A stretch of DNA of 24,910 nucleotides from JAVKFF01 sp040226215 (GTDB lineage: Bacteria > Pseudomonadota > Alphaproteobacteria > DSM-16000 > Inquilinaceae), in assembly GCA_040226215.1 (NCBI GenBank), contig JAVKFF010000177.1, positions 1 through 24,910 on the forward strand, given 5' to 3'. The notes under the pieces were generated by a model, which ran no database searches, was not told where the DNA came from, and was given only the letters and a program-made list of their open reading frames with translations. Position numbers and translations under genes: made by a program. Positions 8,100-15,239 of this stretch are shown here, piece after piece (position 1 is the stretch's first letter; each line of letters starts with the position of its first letter).

Positions 8100-8561
8100 A
8101 TGTTCTTCGACCTGTTATCCCCCAAATCCGTGATCCCGCGCCTGCGCGCGACCAGCAAGAAGCAGGCCCTGCAGGAGCTGTCCCAGAAGGCCGCGGAGAT
8201 CACCGGCCTGGACGAGCGGGCCATCTTCGACACCCTGCTGGAGCGCGAGCGCCTCGGCACCACCGGCGTGGGCCGTGGCATCGCCATCCCGCACGGCAAG
8301 CTGGCGCGCCTCGACAAGGTGCACGGCGTGTTCGCCCGGCTGGACAAGCCGATCGACTTCGACGCCATCGACGACCGGCCGGTCGACCTGATCTTCCTGC
8401 TGCTGGCGCCCGAGGGCGCCGGTGCGGACCATCTGAAGGCGCTTGCCCGGGTCTCGCGCATGCTGCGCGACGAGACGCTGTGCGACCGGCTGCGCGGCTG
8501 CGGCGACGCCGAGGGGATCATCACGCTCCTGTCCGACGAGGAGGCGGCGGACGCCGCCTGA
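8100..8561 (+). CDS. ptsN: Nitrogen regulatory PTS EIIA component (EIIA-Ntr)
   Basis: Phosphoacceptor of the nitrogen phosphotransferase system (PtsP-PtsO-PtsN), a regulatory rather than sugar-transporting chain that influences K+ homeostasis and nitrogen and carbon signalling. The 153-aa protein is a complete PTS EIIA type-2 domain with the active-site His65 in RGIAIPHGK and the upstream LLERERLGTTGVG segment. The ATG at 8100 has GGGAGG (8083-8088) about 11 bases upstream. It is the last gene of the kdsD-lpt-rpoN-hpf cluster and is followed by a strong hairpin terminator facing the convergent DUF1150 gene. Confidence 0.95.
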   Translation: MFFDLLSPKSVIPRLRATSKKQALQELSQKAAEITGLDERAIFDTLLERERLGTTGVGRGIAIPHGKLARLDKVHGVFARLDKPIDFDAIDDRPVDLIFLLLAPEGAGADHLKALARVSRMLRDETLCDRLRGCGDAEGIITLLSDEEAADAA

Positions 8562-8585
8562 TCCAGCGCCGCACAGCGCACACGA

Positions 8586-8613
8586 AAAGGCCAGGCATCG
8601 CTGCCTGGCCTTT
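8586..8613. terminator. Bidirectional hairpin terminator between ptsN and DUF1150 gene
   Basis: A perfect 12-bp stem (AAAGGCCAGGCA / TGCCTGGCCTTT) with the four-base loop TCGC lies between two convergent genes. The A/T flanks give a short U-tail on either strand, so it can terminate both transcripts. Confidence 0.8.
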
Positions 8614-8651
8614 GCGGTTATGGGGTGGTGGTTGTCGGCGTGCCGGGCGGG

Positions 8652-8870
8652 TCAGTGCGCCGCCATCGGCTCGAGATCGTTCTGGCGGATCACCGCATAG
8701 GCGACCTCCAGCGAACCGGCGACGGTGAGCGGCGTGCCGTCGGCGCCGTGGATGGCGTAGGCCTTCTTCCCGTCGACGACGATCGGCTTGACATAGGCCA
8801 CCTTGTCGGCGCCGATGCCCGCCAGATCCTGCGGCGACAGGCTGCGCAGCTGTTCCTCGTTCATCATCAT
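8652..8870 (-). CDS. DUF1150 family protein
   Basis: A 72-aa protein with the DUF1150 pattern: an acidic N-terminus, YVKPI and the central (D)GKKAYAIHGADGTPL segment. The function is unknown. In alphaproteobacteria this family is commonly found immediately downstream of a small heat shock protein gene, exactly as here, which suggests co-expression in the heat-shock response. The start at 8870 is supported by AGGAGGG 7-8 bases upstream; two further in-frame ATGs follow directly, so the first three residues are uncertain. It lies 37 bases after the end of the broken hsp20 frame. Confidence 0.85.
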   Translation of the reverse strand: MMMNEEQLRSLSPQDLAGIGADKVAYVKPIVVDGKKAYAIHGADGTPLTVAGSLEVAYAVIRQNDLEPMAAH

Positions 8871-8907
8871 GACATGCCCTCCTTCCGAGCGGCAGTAGCT
8901 GAACCGG

Positions 8908-9372
8908 TCAGTCGGCCGACGCGTCGGCCTTCAGGTCGAGTGCGCGGCCGCCGGCATCCTTGGCGCGCGCGATCCTGACCTTCTGCACCTTGACCTCCGG
9001 CATGGGCCGACGCAGGTCGACATGCAGCAGGCCGTTGTCGAGGGTCGCGCCCTAGACCTCGATCCCCTCGGCCATCACGAAGCTGCGCTGGAACTGCCTG
9101 GCGGCGATGCCGCGATGCAGGAACACGCGCTCCTTGTCGTCCTCGGCCTGACGGCCGCGGATGACCAGCTGGTCCTGTTCGATCTGCACGTCGAGATCGG
9201 CTTCGGCGAAACCGGCGACGGCCAGCGTGATGCGCAGGCGCTCGTCGGAGACGCGCTCGATATTGTAGGGGGGATAGCCTTCGGCTGAAGATTTCGCCAC
9301 CCGGTCGAGCGTGCGTTCGATCCGCTCGAAGCCCAGCAGCAGAGGGCTGTTGAACAGCGAAAGGCGTGTCAC
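8908..9372 (-). pseudogene. hsp20 small heat shock protein gene with in-frame amber stop
   Basis: Alpha-crystallin (Hsp20/IbpA) family holdase. Translation starts at GTG 9370-9372 behind GGAG spaced six bases. The frame gives an N-terminus (MTRLSLFNSPLLLGFERIER), then the alpha-crystallin domain (YNIERV, LRITLAVAGF, LVIRGRQ, FLHRGIAARQFQRSFVM). It stops at TAG 9052-9054, codon 107. The same frame continues open for 47 codons with the expected end of the domain (GATLDNGLLHVDLRRP) and a basic tail to a TGA at 8908-8910, giving 154 residues, the usual family length. Related proteins normally read ...GIEVKGA...NGLLH, so a single AAG-to-TAG change explains the stop. The truncated 106-aa product lacks the final beta strands and C-terminal tail needed for oligomerisation. 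Alternatives are a sequencing error or suppression. The promoter and RNA thermometer upstream look intact. Confidence 0.85.
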
Positions 9373-9376
9373 GCAA

Positions 9377-9400
9377 CTCTCCTCTTTACAAGAGCGAGAG
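9377..9400 (-). promoter_or_regulatory. ROSE-like RNA thermometer hairpin sequestering the hsp20 Shine-Dalgarno
   Basis: On the transcript the left arm CUCUCGCUCUU pairs with AAGAGGAGAG around a three-base loop. The ten base pairs are interrupted only by a single bulged G, and the whole Shine-Dalgarno is buried four bases before the GTG start. The left arm contains UCGCU, matching the U(U/C)GCU core known from ROSE elements of alphaproteobacterial hsp20 genes. The rest of the leader (to about 9490) can form two or three more GC hairpins, including a CCGGC/GCCGG stem at about 9422-9435, as in multi-hairpin ROSE leaders. Opening at high temperature would allow translation. Confidence 0.75.
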
Positions 9401-9498
9401 GCCGAACATCCTGTCGACCTCGGCCCGGCCATGGCCGGCACCCGGTTCGCCGCCCGGCGGCCCGACCATCGGCACCGCCCGCGACGTTTCGTCACCAA

Positions 9499-9527
9499 AG
9501 ATGGTGAAATGTGGCGCCCAGTTCAAG
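9499..9527 (-). promoter_or_regulatory. Sigma-32 (RpoH) heat-shock promoter of hsp20
   Basis: On the minus strand CTTGAAC (9521-9527) is followed by 14 bases and CACCATCT (9499-9506). This differs at one informative position from the classic RpoH consensus CTTGAA(A)-N13-14-CCCCATNT. It starts ten bases beyond the thiolase stop codon, so hsp20 has its own heat-shock transcript with a leader of about 115-120 bases. Confidence 0.8.
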
Positions 9528-9536
9528 CGCCCCTGA

Positions 9537-10820
9537 TCAGGCGGCCTCGGGGTTCTCCAGCAGCAGCGCGATGCCCTGGCCGCCGCCGACGCAGGCCGAG
9601 GCGACGCCCCAGCGAAGCCTCCGCTCCCTGAGCGCCCGGGCCAGCGTGATGGTGCAGCGCAGGCCGGTGGCGGCCAGCGGATGGCCGATGGCGATGGCGC
9701 CGCCATTGACGTTGAGCTTCTCCCGGTCGAGGCCGAGCTCGCGCTCAACGGCGATGACCTGGGCGCCGAAGGCCTCGTTGACCTCGACGAGGTCGATGTC
9801 CTCGAGCGTCATGCCGGCGAGTTGCAGCACGCCGCGGATCGCCGGCACCGGGCCGATGCCCATGATCTCCGGTGGCACGCCAGCGGCACAGGCGGCGACG
9901 ACGCGGGCCAGCGGCGTCCGCCCGTCGTGCCGGTCGCCGTGCCGGTCGCCGAGCCGGTCGCCCAGCCGATCTCGGTGCGCCACCACGGCGGCCGCAGCCC
10001 CGTCGACGATGCCCGAGGAATTACCGCCGGTCTGCACGCCGCCGAAGACCGGCTTCAGCCGGGCCAGGGTCTCCCGGTCGGTCGGGCGGATGTGGCTGTC
10101 CTCCTCCCACAGGTCGAGGCCGCGCGGCAGGCGCAGCTGGCGGGGCGTCAGCCCCTCGCCCTCGAAGGTCTCGTTCTCGAGCGCGACGATCTCGCCCGCA
10201 TGGAAACCGCGGTTTCGCGCGGCGATGGCGCGCGCGAAGCTGAGCGCGGCGAATTCGTCCACCTCCTCGCGGGTGATCCGGTGGCGCCGCGCCAGGTTTT
10301 CCGCAGTCATGCCCATGAAGGTGTCCGAGGCGGGATCGTTCAGCGTCTCCCACAGCGTGTCGACGAACTTCACCTGGCCGAGCGCGAAGCCGGTGCGATG
10401 CTCGTAGGCGGCCACAGGGTTGCGCGACATGCTCTCGGTGCCCACGCACAGCGCCGTTTCCGCCTTGCCCAGCTTGATGGCGTCGGCCGCCTGGGCGATG
10501 GTCTCGAAGCCCGAGCCGCAGATGCGCTGCACCAGCAGCGCCGGCCGGTCCTGCGGCACGCCGGCATAGAGGCCTATATGGCGCGGCACCAGATAGGCGT
10601 CCGTCGAGGTCTGCGCCACATTGGCGCCGATCACCGTGTCGATGCCGGCGGGGGCGGTTCCCGACCGCGCCAGGGCCGCGCGCGCCACCTTGATGCCCAT
10701 GTCGGTGGCCGAGACCCGGGCGAGCGGGCCGGCATAGTCGGCGAAACCGGTCCTGACCCCGTCGACCAGAAAGGTGTCCTCATAGGTGGTGCCGTTCAGC
10801 ATGCGCTCAGCGGTACTCAT
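9537..10820 (-). CDS. Thiolase (acetyl-CoA acyltransferase)
   Basis: Thiolase of the FadA/acetyl-CoA C-acyltransferase type, catalysing CoA-dependent cleavage of 3-ketoacyl-CoA (or the reverse condensation). All catalytic elements are present: nucleophile Cys101 (QRICGSGFE), NEAF (348-351), His380 (GGAIAIGHPLAATG) and Cys410 (ACVGGGQG). At 427 aa it is about 30 residues longer than standard thiolases. Part of this is an N-terminal extension and part a repetitive Gly-Asp-Arg insert at about 285-299. The ATG at 10820 is preceded by GGAAG at normal spacing. It is the last gene of the minus-strand ABC transporter/ligase operon, 28 bases after the CoA ligase. It would release acetyl-CoA from an activated aromatic or aliphatic side chain; the exact substrate cannot be read from the sequence. 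Confidence 0.9.
   Translation of the reverse strand: MSTAERMLNGTTYEDTFLVDGVRTGFADYAGPLARVSATDMGIKVARAALARSGTAPAGIDTVIGANVAQTSTDAYLVPRHIGLYAGVPQDRPALLVQRICGSGFETIAQAADAIKLGKAETALCVGTESMSRNPVAAYEHRTGFALGQVKFVDTLWETLNDPASDTFMGMTAENLARRHRITREEVDEFAALSFARAIAARNRGFHAGEIVALENETFEGEGLTPRQLRLPRGLDLWEEDSHIRPTDRETLARLKPVFGGVQTGGNSSGIVDGAAAAVVAHRDRLGDRLGDRHGDRHDGRTPLARVVAACAAGVPPEIMGIGPVPAIRGVLQLAGMTLEDIDLVEVNEAFGAQVIAVERELGLDREKLNVNGGAIAIGHPLAATGLRCTITLARALRERRLRWGVASACVGGGQGIALLLENPEAA
9927..9974 (-). repeat. 12-bp tandem repeat inside thiolase (GDR-x repeats)
   Basis: Three near-identical 12-bp units (plus-strand gtgccggtcgcc, twice exact and once with one change) and a degenerate fourth lie in a row. 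On the coding strand they encode (L/H)-G-D-R steps at residues 285-299, in a loop between two conserved thiolase segments. The unit is a multiple of three, so copy-number change would not break the frame. Confidence 0.8.
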
Positions 10821-10848
10821 GGTCGCGCTTCCGTTGCAGGTGGCCGGG

Positions 10849-12717
10849 CTAGAGCACGATGACGTCGTCGCCGCCCGCGTGCAGGCGCTCGACCAGCTCG
10901 GCGCGGTTCTCGCGTACCGCACGCTGGTTGATGTAGCCCTTGTCGGTGATCTCGCCGGCGTCGATCGAGGGCGGCGCGGCCATCAGGAGGGCGCGCGCCA
11001 CCTTCATCGAGGAGCCGGTGGCCGACAGGTTGTGGTTGGAGAGCGCCTGGCGGAGATGCTCGCGCACGCGGCGATGGGCGATCACCGTGTCGGCCGGCGC
11101 GTCCTCAGCCAGATCGCCGGCCACCTGGCGGCAGCCGGGCAGGTTCGGGAAGAGGAGCAGGCCGATCTCCGCGCGGTTCTCGCCGGTGATGACGGCGTCC
11201 TGCACGACGGGACTGCAGGCGGCGATGACGTCCATGCGCAGCTGGCCGACATGCACCCAGGTGCCGGTGGTCAGCTTGAAGTTCTCCGCCGTGCGGCCGT
11301 CGAAGACGATGCCCTGGGACGGATCGTCGGGATCGACGAAGCGCCCGGCATCACCGATCATGTAGAAGCCCTCCGCGTCGAAGGCGTCGCGGGTCAGGTC
11401 GGGCCGGTTCCAGTAGCCCGGCGTGATGTTGGGGCCTCTGAGCCGGATTTCCAGCTTGCCCGCATTGGGCACCATCTTCAGCGCCACGCCGGGCACCGGC
11501 AGGCCGATATTGCCGGCCTTCTCGATGGTGAAATGGACGGTGGTGGCCAGCGGCGCGGTCTCGGTCGAGCCCCAGGAGGAGATCAGCGGCACGCGCACGC
11601 CGCGCTCGGCGATCGACAGCGCCTCGATGCGCTCCCACAAATTCTGCGGCAGGCCGGCGCCGGCATAGACGATGAGGTCGAGGTCCTGGAAGAAGGTCTT
11701 CCGGAGTTCGGCATCCTTTTCCAGATAGTCGAGCAGCACGTCGAAGCCGCGCGGGACGTTGTAATAGACCGTCGACGGCACCTCGCGCAGATTGGCGACG
11801 GTCTTCTCGATCAGCCCCGGCACCGGCTTGCCGCCATCGATGTAAAGGCTGCCGCCATTGGTGATGATCATGCCGAAATTGTTGTTGGCGCCGAAGGTGT
11901 GGTTCCAGGGCAGCCAGTCGACGATCACCGGCGGTCGCTCGTCGAGGAAGGTCCAGGCCTGGCGCAGCATCTGCTGGTTGGATGTGAGCATGCGCTGGGT
12001 GTTGATCACGCCCTTGGGCAGGCCGGTGGACCCGGAGGTGAAGAGGATCTTGGCCACGCTGTCGGGCGTCACCGCGTCGAAGGCGCGGTCGACGGCGGCG
12101 TTGCGCCGGTGGGCGAGCAGTTCGGCGAACCGCGTCGCATCCGGCCTGGTCTCGGGCGGATCGGCGGAGACCACGAGCCGGTCGTCCAGCGCGCCGATCG
12201 CCGCCAGCGCCGGCTCGAAGGGCCGGCCGGCGCCGACATAGACCAGGCCCGGATCGAGCAGTTCGGCGATCGCCTTCAGCTTGGCGTGGTCCCGGCTCAT
12301 CAGCGAATAGGCCGGCGAGATCGGCGCCGCCGGCACGCCGATCATCTGCCCGGCGAGCGCCAGGAGGGCGTGGTCGATCGAGTTGTCCGAGAGGATCATG
12401 ATCGGCCGGTCGGGCGTCAGCCCGCGATCCAGCAGGGCGGCGGCGATGTCGCCGACATGGCCCAGCACCTCGGCGTAAGAGAACTTGCGCCAGAGACCGT
12501 CCGCCGCGCGTTCGGCCAGGAACAGCTGGTCCGGCGTGGTCTCGGCGAAGTGCACCAGGTAGTCGATCAGGCTGCGCCGGTAGGGGCCGAGGATCTGCGG
12601 CGAGCGCAGGATCAGACTGCCGTCGGCGCGCTTGTCCACATCCACCGCGCGCGGCGCGAAGGCGGTCTTCAGGAAGGGCGGCTTCCCGCCCGGTTTCTCG
12701 GCCTGGCTTGTCGTCAC
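10849..12717 (-). CDS. Feruloyl-CoA synthase-like AMP-forming acyl-CoA ligase
   Basis: ANL-superfamily ligase of 622 aa that activates a carboxylic acid with ATP and CoA. Its closest resemblance from recall is feruloyl-CoA synthase (Fcs): the segment ILSDNSIDHALLALAGQMIG and the following PISPAYSLMS are characteristic of that group. Motifs are the P-loop LFTSGSTGLPKG (225-236), WLPWNHTFGANNN (268-280), SSWGSTETAP (380-389), GDAGRF (455-460), and the C-terminal Lys593 in EITDKGYINQR that normally catalyses adenylation. The GTG start at 12717 has a purine-rich GGGGAGAGGA upstream. It sits between the transporter ATPase gene livF and the thiolase gene on the same strand. This suggests that the imported compound is a phenylpropanoid or related aromatic acid converted to its CoA thioester. 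Confidence 0.86.
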   Translation of the reverse strand: MTTSQAEKPGGKPPFLKTAFAPRAVDVDKRADGSLILRSPQILGPYRRSLIDYLVHFAETTPDQLFLAERAADGLWRKFSYAEVLGHVGDIAAALLDRGLTPDRPIMILSDNSIDHALLALAGQMIGVPAAPISPAYSLMSRDHAKLKAIAELLDPGLVYVGAGRPFEPALAAIGALDDRLVVSADPPETRPDATRFAELLAHRRNAAVDRAFDAVTPDSVAKILFTSGSTGLPKGVINTQRMLTSNQQMLRQAWTFLDERPPVIVDWLPWNHTFGANNNFGMIITNGGSLYIDGGKPVPGLIEKTVANLREVPSTVYYNVPRGFDVLLDYLEKDAELRKTFFQDLDLIVYAGAGLPQNLWERIEALSIAERGVRVPLISSWGSTETAPLATTVHFTIEKAGNIGLPVPGVALKMVPNAGKLEIRLRGPNITPGYWNRPDLTRDAFDAEGFYMIGDAGRFVDPDDPSQGIVFDGRTAENFKLTTGTWVHVGQLRMDVIAACSPVVQDAVITGENRAEIGLLLFPNLPGCRQVAGDLAEDAPADTVIAHRRVREHLRQALSNHNLSATGSSMKVARALLMAAPPSIDAGEITDKGYINQRAVRENRAELVERLHAGGDDVIVL

Positions 12718-12785
12718 CTGTCCTCTCCCCTCGCCGGCCTCTCCCCGGGCCGGCCTTGCGTGTCGCGGTTGGTTCGCGCGGGGGC

Positions 12786-13490
12786 TCACAACCCCATATA
12801 GGCCTGGCGCAGCCGGTCGTCGTCGAGCATGGCGCGGGCCTCTCCCGACATGGCGATTCGGCCGTTCTCCAGCACATAGGCGCGGTCGGCCAGCTTCAGC
12901 GAGCCGACCACGTTCTGCTCCACCAGGATGACGGTGATGCCGCTCTCGTTAAGCCGGTGGACGATGCGGAATACCTCCTGGACGATGGCCGGCGCCAGGC
13001 CCAGCGACGGCTCGTCGAACATGATCAGCCGCGGCTGGCCCATCAGGCAGCGACCGATGGCCAGCATCTGCTGCTCGCCTCCCGACAGCGTGCCGGCGTC
13101 CTGGCCGAGGCGCTCCCTGAGGCGCGGGAACATGGCGAGCACCCGCTCGAAGGTCTCGCCGGCCTTGTCGCGGGCGCGCGGGATCACCGCACCCATCTCC
13201 AGGTTCTCGCGCACCGACAGCGTCGGGAAGATCTGCCTTCCCTCCGCCACCTGGCCGATGCCGAGGTCGCAGACCCGGTAGGAGGGCAGGCCGCTGATCG
13301 TGCGCCCCTCGAAGGTGATCGTGCCGCTTGCCGGCCGGTAGATGCCGGCGATGGTGTTGATCAGCGAGCTCTTGCCAGCGCCGTTGGCGCCGATGATGGC
13401 GACGATCTCGCCCTCGCCCACGGTGAGCGAGACGCCGTCGAGCGCCTGGGCGTCGCCGTAGAAGAGATCGACATCCCGCACCTCAAGCAT
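12786..13490 (-). CDS. Branched-chain-type ABC transporter ATPase (LivF-like)
   Basis: Second nucleotide-binding subunit of the HAAT/LIV-I-type importer, 234 aa. It has Walker A GANGAGKS, signature LSGGEQQ, Walker B LIMFDEPSLGLAP and the VEQNV H-loop region, all in their usual places. The MLEVRDVDLFYG start is typical of LivF; ATG 13490 is preceded by GAGG at good spacing, and GTG 13493 is an in-frame alternative. It starts nine bases after the LivG stop. The ligase gene begins 68 bases downstream. Amino acids are not the obvious cargo, given the neighbouring aromatic-acid CoA ligase. Confidence 0.93.
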   Translation of the reverse strand: MLEVRDVDLFYGDAQALDGVSLTVGEGEIVAIIGANGAGKSSLINTIAGIYRPASGTITFEGRTISGLPSYRVCDLGIGQVAEGRQIFPTLSVRENLEMGAVIPRARDKAGETFERVLAMFPRLRERLGQDAGTLSGGEQQMLAIGRCLMGQPRLIMFDEPSLGLAPAIVQEVFRIVHRLNESGITVILVEQNVVGSLKLADRAYVLENGRIAMSGEARAMLDDDRLRQAYMGL

Positions 13491-13498
13491 CACTGGCC

Positions 13499-14230
13499 TC
13501 AAGCATGCGCCGCCTCGTCCTCTTCCTGGCCGAGATAGCATTCCAGCACAGCCGGGTCGCGCACCACCGTCTCCGGCGTTCCCGAGGCGATGAGGGTGCC
13601 GTGGTTGATCACGGTAACGGACTGGCTCAGCGCCATGACAGCGCGCATGACGTGCTCGATCAGGAGGATGGTGAGCCCGGTCTCCTGGTTGAGGCGCCGG
13701 AAGGTCGCAACCATGCGGTCGGTCTCGGTCGGGCGCAGGCCGGCCATGACCTCGTCGAGCAGCAGGATGCGCGGGCCCGTGGCCAGCGCCTTGGCGACCT
13801 CCAGGCGCTTGCGGTCGGGCAGGGTCAGCTCATGCGCCGGCTTCGCCGCCTCGCGGCCGAAGTCGAGCAGGTCGAGCACCTGGCGCGCCGTGCGCCGGGC
13901 CTCGGCGACCGAGCCGGTGGCGCGCAGCGCGCCGACGATCACGTTGTCCTCGACGCTGAGCTCGGCCAGGGGCCTGGCGACCTGGAAGGTGCGGCCGATG
14001 CCGGCGTGGCAGGCCTGGTCTGGGCGGAGGCCGGTGATCTCCCGCCCGTCCAGCAGCACCTGGCCGGCATCGGCCCTGAGCGCCCCGGTGATGAGGTTGA
14101 ACACGGTGGTCTTGCCGGCCCCGTTCGGACCGATCAGGGCGCCGATCGTGCCCTTCTCGACCCGGAAGCCGAGCCCGTTGACCGCCTTCAGGCCCCGGAA
14201 GCTCTTGGAAAGGTCGCGCACCTCAAGCAC
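13499..14230 (-). CDS. Branched-chain-type ABC transporter ATPase (LivG-like)
   Basis: First nucleotide-binding subunit of the importer, 243 aa. Walker A is GPNGAGKT; Walker B LLLDEVMAGLRPTE carries the catalytic Glu, and the H-loop is LLIEHVMRAVM. The signature position reads LTLPDRKRLEVAKALA rather than LSGGQ, which is usual for one LivG subgroup and does not imply inactivity. The start is a GTG (14228-14230) overlapping the LivM stop codon by eight bases, so translation is coupled. It pairs with the LivF-like subunit encoded directly downstream. Confidence 0.92.
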   Translation of the reverse strand: MLEVRDLSKSFRGLKAVNGLGFRVEKGTIGALIGPNGAGKTTVFNLITGALRADAGQVLLDGREITGLRPDQACHAGIGRTFQVARPLAELSVEDNVIVGALRATGSVAEARRTARQVLDLLDFGREAAKPAHELTLPDRKRLEVAKALATGPRILLLDEVMAGLRPTETDRMVATFRRLNQETGLTILLIEHVMRAVMALSQSVTVINHGTLIASGTPETVVRDPAVLECYLGQEEDEAAHA

Positions 14231-15239
14231 GGTCGCGCCTCCCCAGGCCCAGGAGCGGCCGGAGCCAGGGCCAGAGCCCGTCCGGCTTGGCCAGGATGAT
14301 GATCATCAGCACCACGCCATAGGTCAGCAGCTTCAGGCCGCGCACGCCGACCAGGTCCTGGAACCAGATCAGCACCTCGCCGATGCCGGCCAGCGCGAAG
14401 GCGCCCAGGATCGGGCCGAACAGGGTACCGATGCCGCCGACGATGACGCCGAGCAGGATCTCGATCGACTTGTCGATGTTGAAGATCGTCTCGGGATAGA
14501 ACTGGTTGTAGTAGAAGGCATAGAAGACGCCGCCGAAGGCCGTCATCATGGCCGAGACGGCGACCGCCAGCACCTTGTAGCGCAGGATGTCGATGCCCAT
14601 CGCCTGGGCCGCCTCCTGGTCCTCGCGGATGGCCAGCCAGTAGTAGCCGATCTTGGCGTTGAGCAGCCGGCGGCAGATGAGGAAGGCGAGGCCGACCGCC
14701 GCCAGGATGACGTAGTAGAACATCCACAACGGACCGCGCAGGGACCACAGATCGACTTGCGTCCGCTCGGTCACCGGCAGGTAGAGGCCGGACGAGCCGC
14801 CGACCCAGCCCCAGTGGTCGAACAGGATGCGGGTGAACTCGGCGAAGGCGATGGTCAGAAGCGCGAAATAGACGCCGCGGATGCCGAAGCGGAAGGACAG
14901 GAAGCCGATCAGCGCGCCGGCGAGGCCGGCCACCACCATGGCGACCGGCAGGCCGATCCAGGGGCTGATCTCGAAGCGTACGAACAGGGCCCCGGCGGTG
15001 TAGGCGCCAAGCCCGATATAGAGCGCGTGGCCGAGCGAGAGCTGGCCGCAGAAGCCGGTCATCACGTTCCAGGCCTGGCCGACCAGCGCGAAATAGAGCC
15101 CGAGGATGAGGACCGAGAGGATGTAGTCGTCCACCAGGCCCGGCGCGGCGACGAGGGCGGCGACGAACACCGCCAGGGCGACGAGCGCGCGCCGCGGCAG
15201 GCCGGCAAGGCCGGGGCCGTGCGGAGGGGCGGCGTTCAT
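14223..15239 (-). CDS. Branched-chain-type ABC transporter permease (LivM-like)
   Basis: Polytopic inner-membrane permease of 338 aa with roughly nine or ten hydrophobic segments. LivM hallmarks are GLYFALVGQAWNVMTGFCGQLSLGHALYIGLGAY near the N-terminus, the AIREDQEAAQAMGID cytoplasmic loop, and GVIVGGIGTLFGPILGA near the C-terminus. It forms the transmembrane heterodimer with the LivH-like protein encoded immediately upstream; the two genes overlap by four bases (ATGA at 15236-15239). The C-terminal end overlaps the livG start. Confidence 0.93.
   Translation of the reverse strand: MNAAPPHGPGLAGLPRRALVALAVFVAALVAAPGLVDDYILSVLILGLYFALVGQAWNVMTGFCGQLSLGHALYIGLGAYTAGALFVRFEISPWIGLPVAMVVAGLAGALIGFLSFRFGIRGVYFALLTIAFAEFTRILFDHWGWVGGSSGLYLPVTERTQVDLWSLRGPLWMFYYVILAAVGLAFLICRRLLNAKIGYYWLAIREDQEAAQAMGIDILRYKVLAVAVSAMMTAFGGVFYAFYYNQFYPETIFNIDKSIEILLGVIVGGIGTLFGPILGAFALAGIGEVLIWFQDLVGVRGLKLLTYGVVLMIIILAKPDGLWPWLRPLLGLGRRDRA

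Noticed and set aside
10786..12801. A 671-codon open frame on the plus strand opposite the CoA ligase
   Set aside because: It is a high-GC shadow of the conserved ligase, with low-complexity composition and no motif or credible start site.
13499..14230. LivG ATPase lacking an LSGGQ signature
   Set aside because: The LTLPDRKRLE form is a known variant of a LivG subgroup; Walker A, Walker B and the H-loop are intact.
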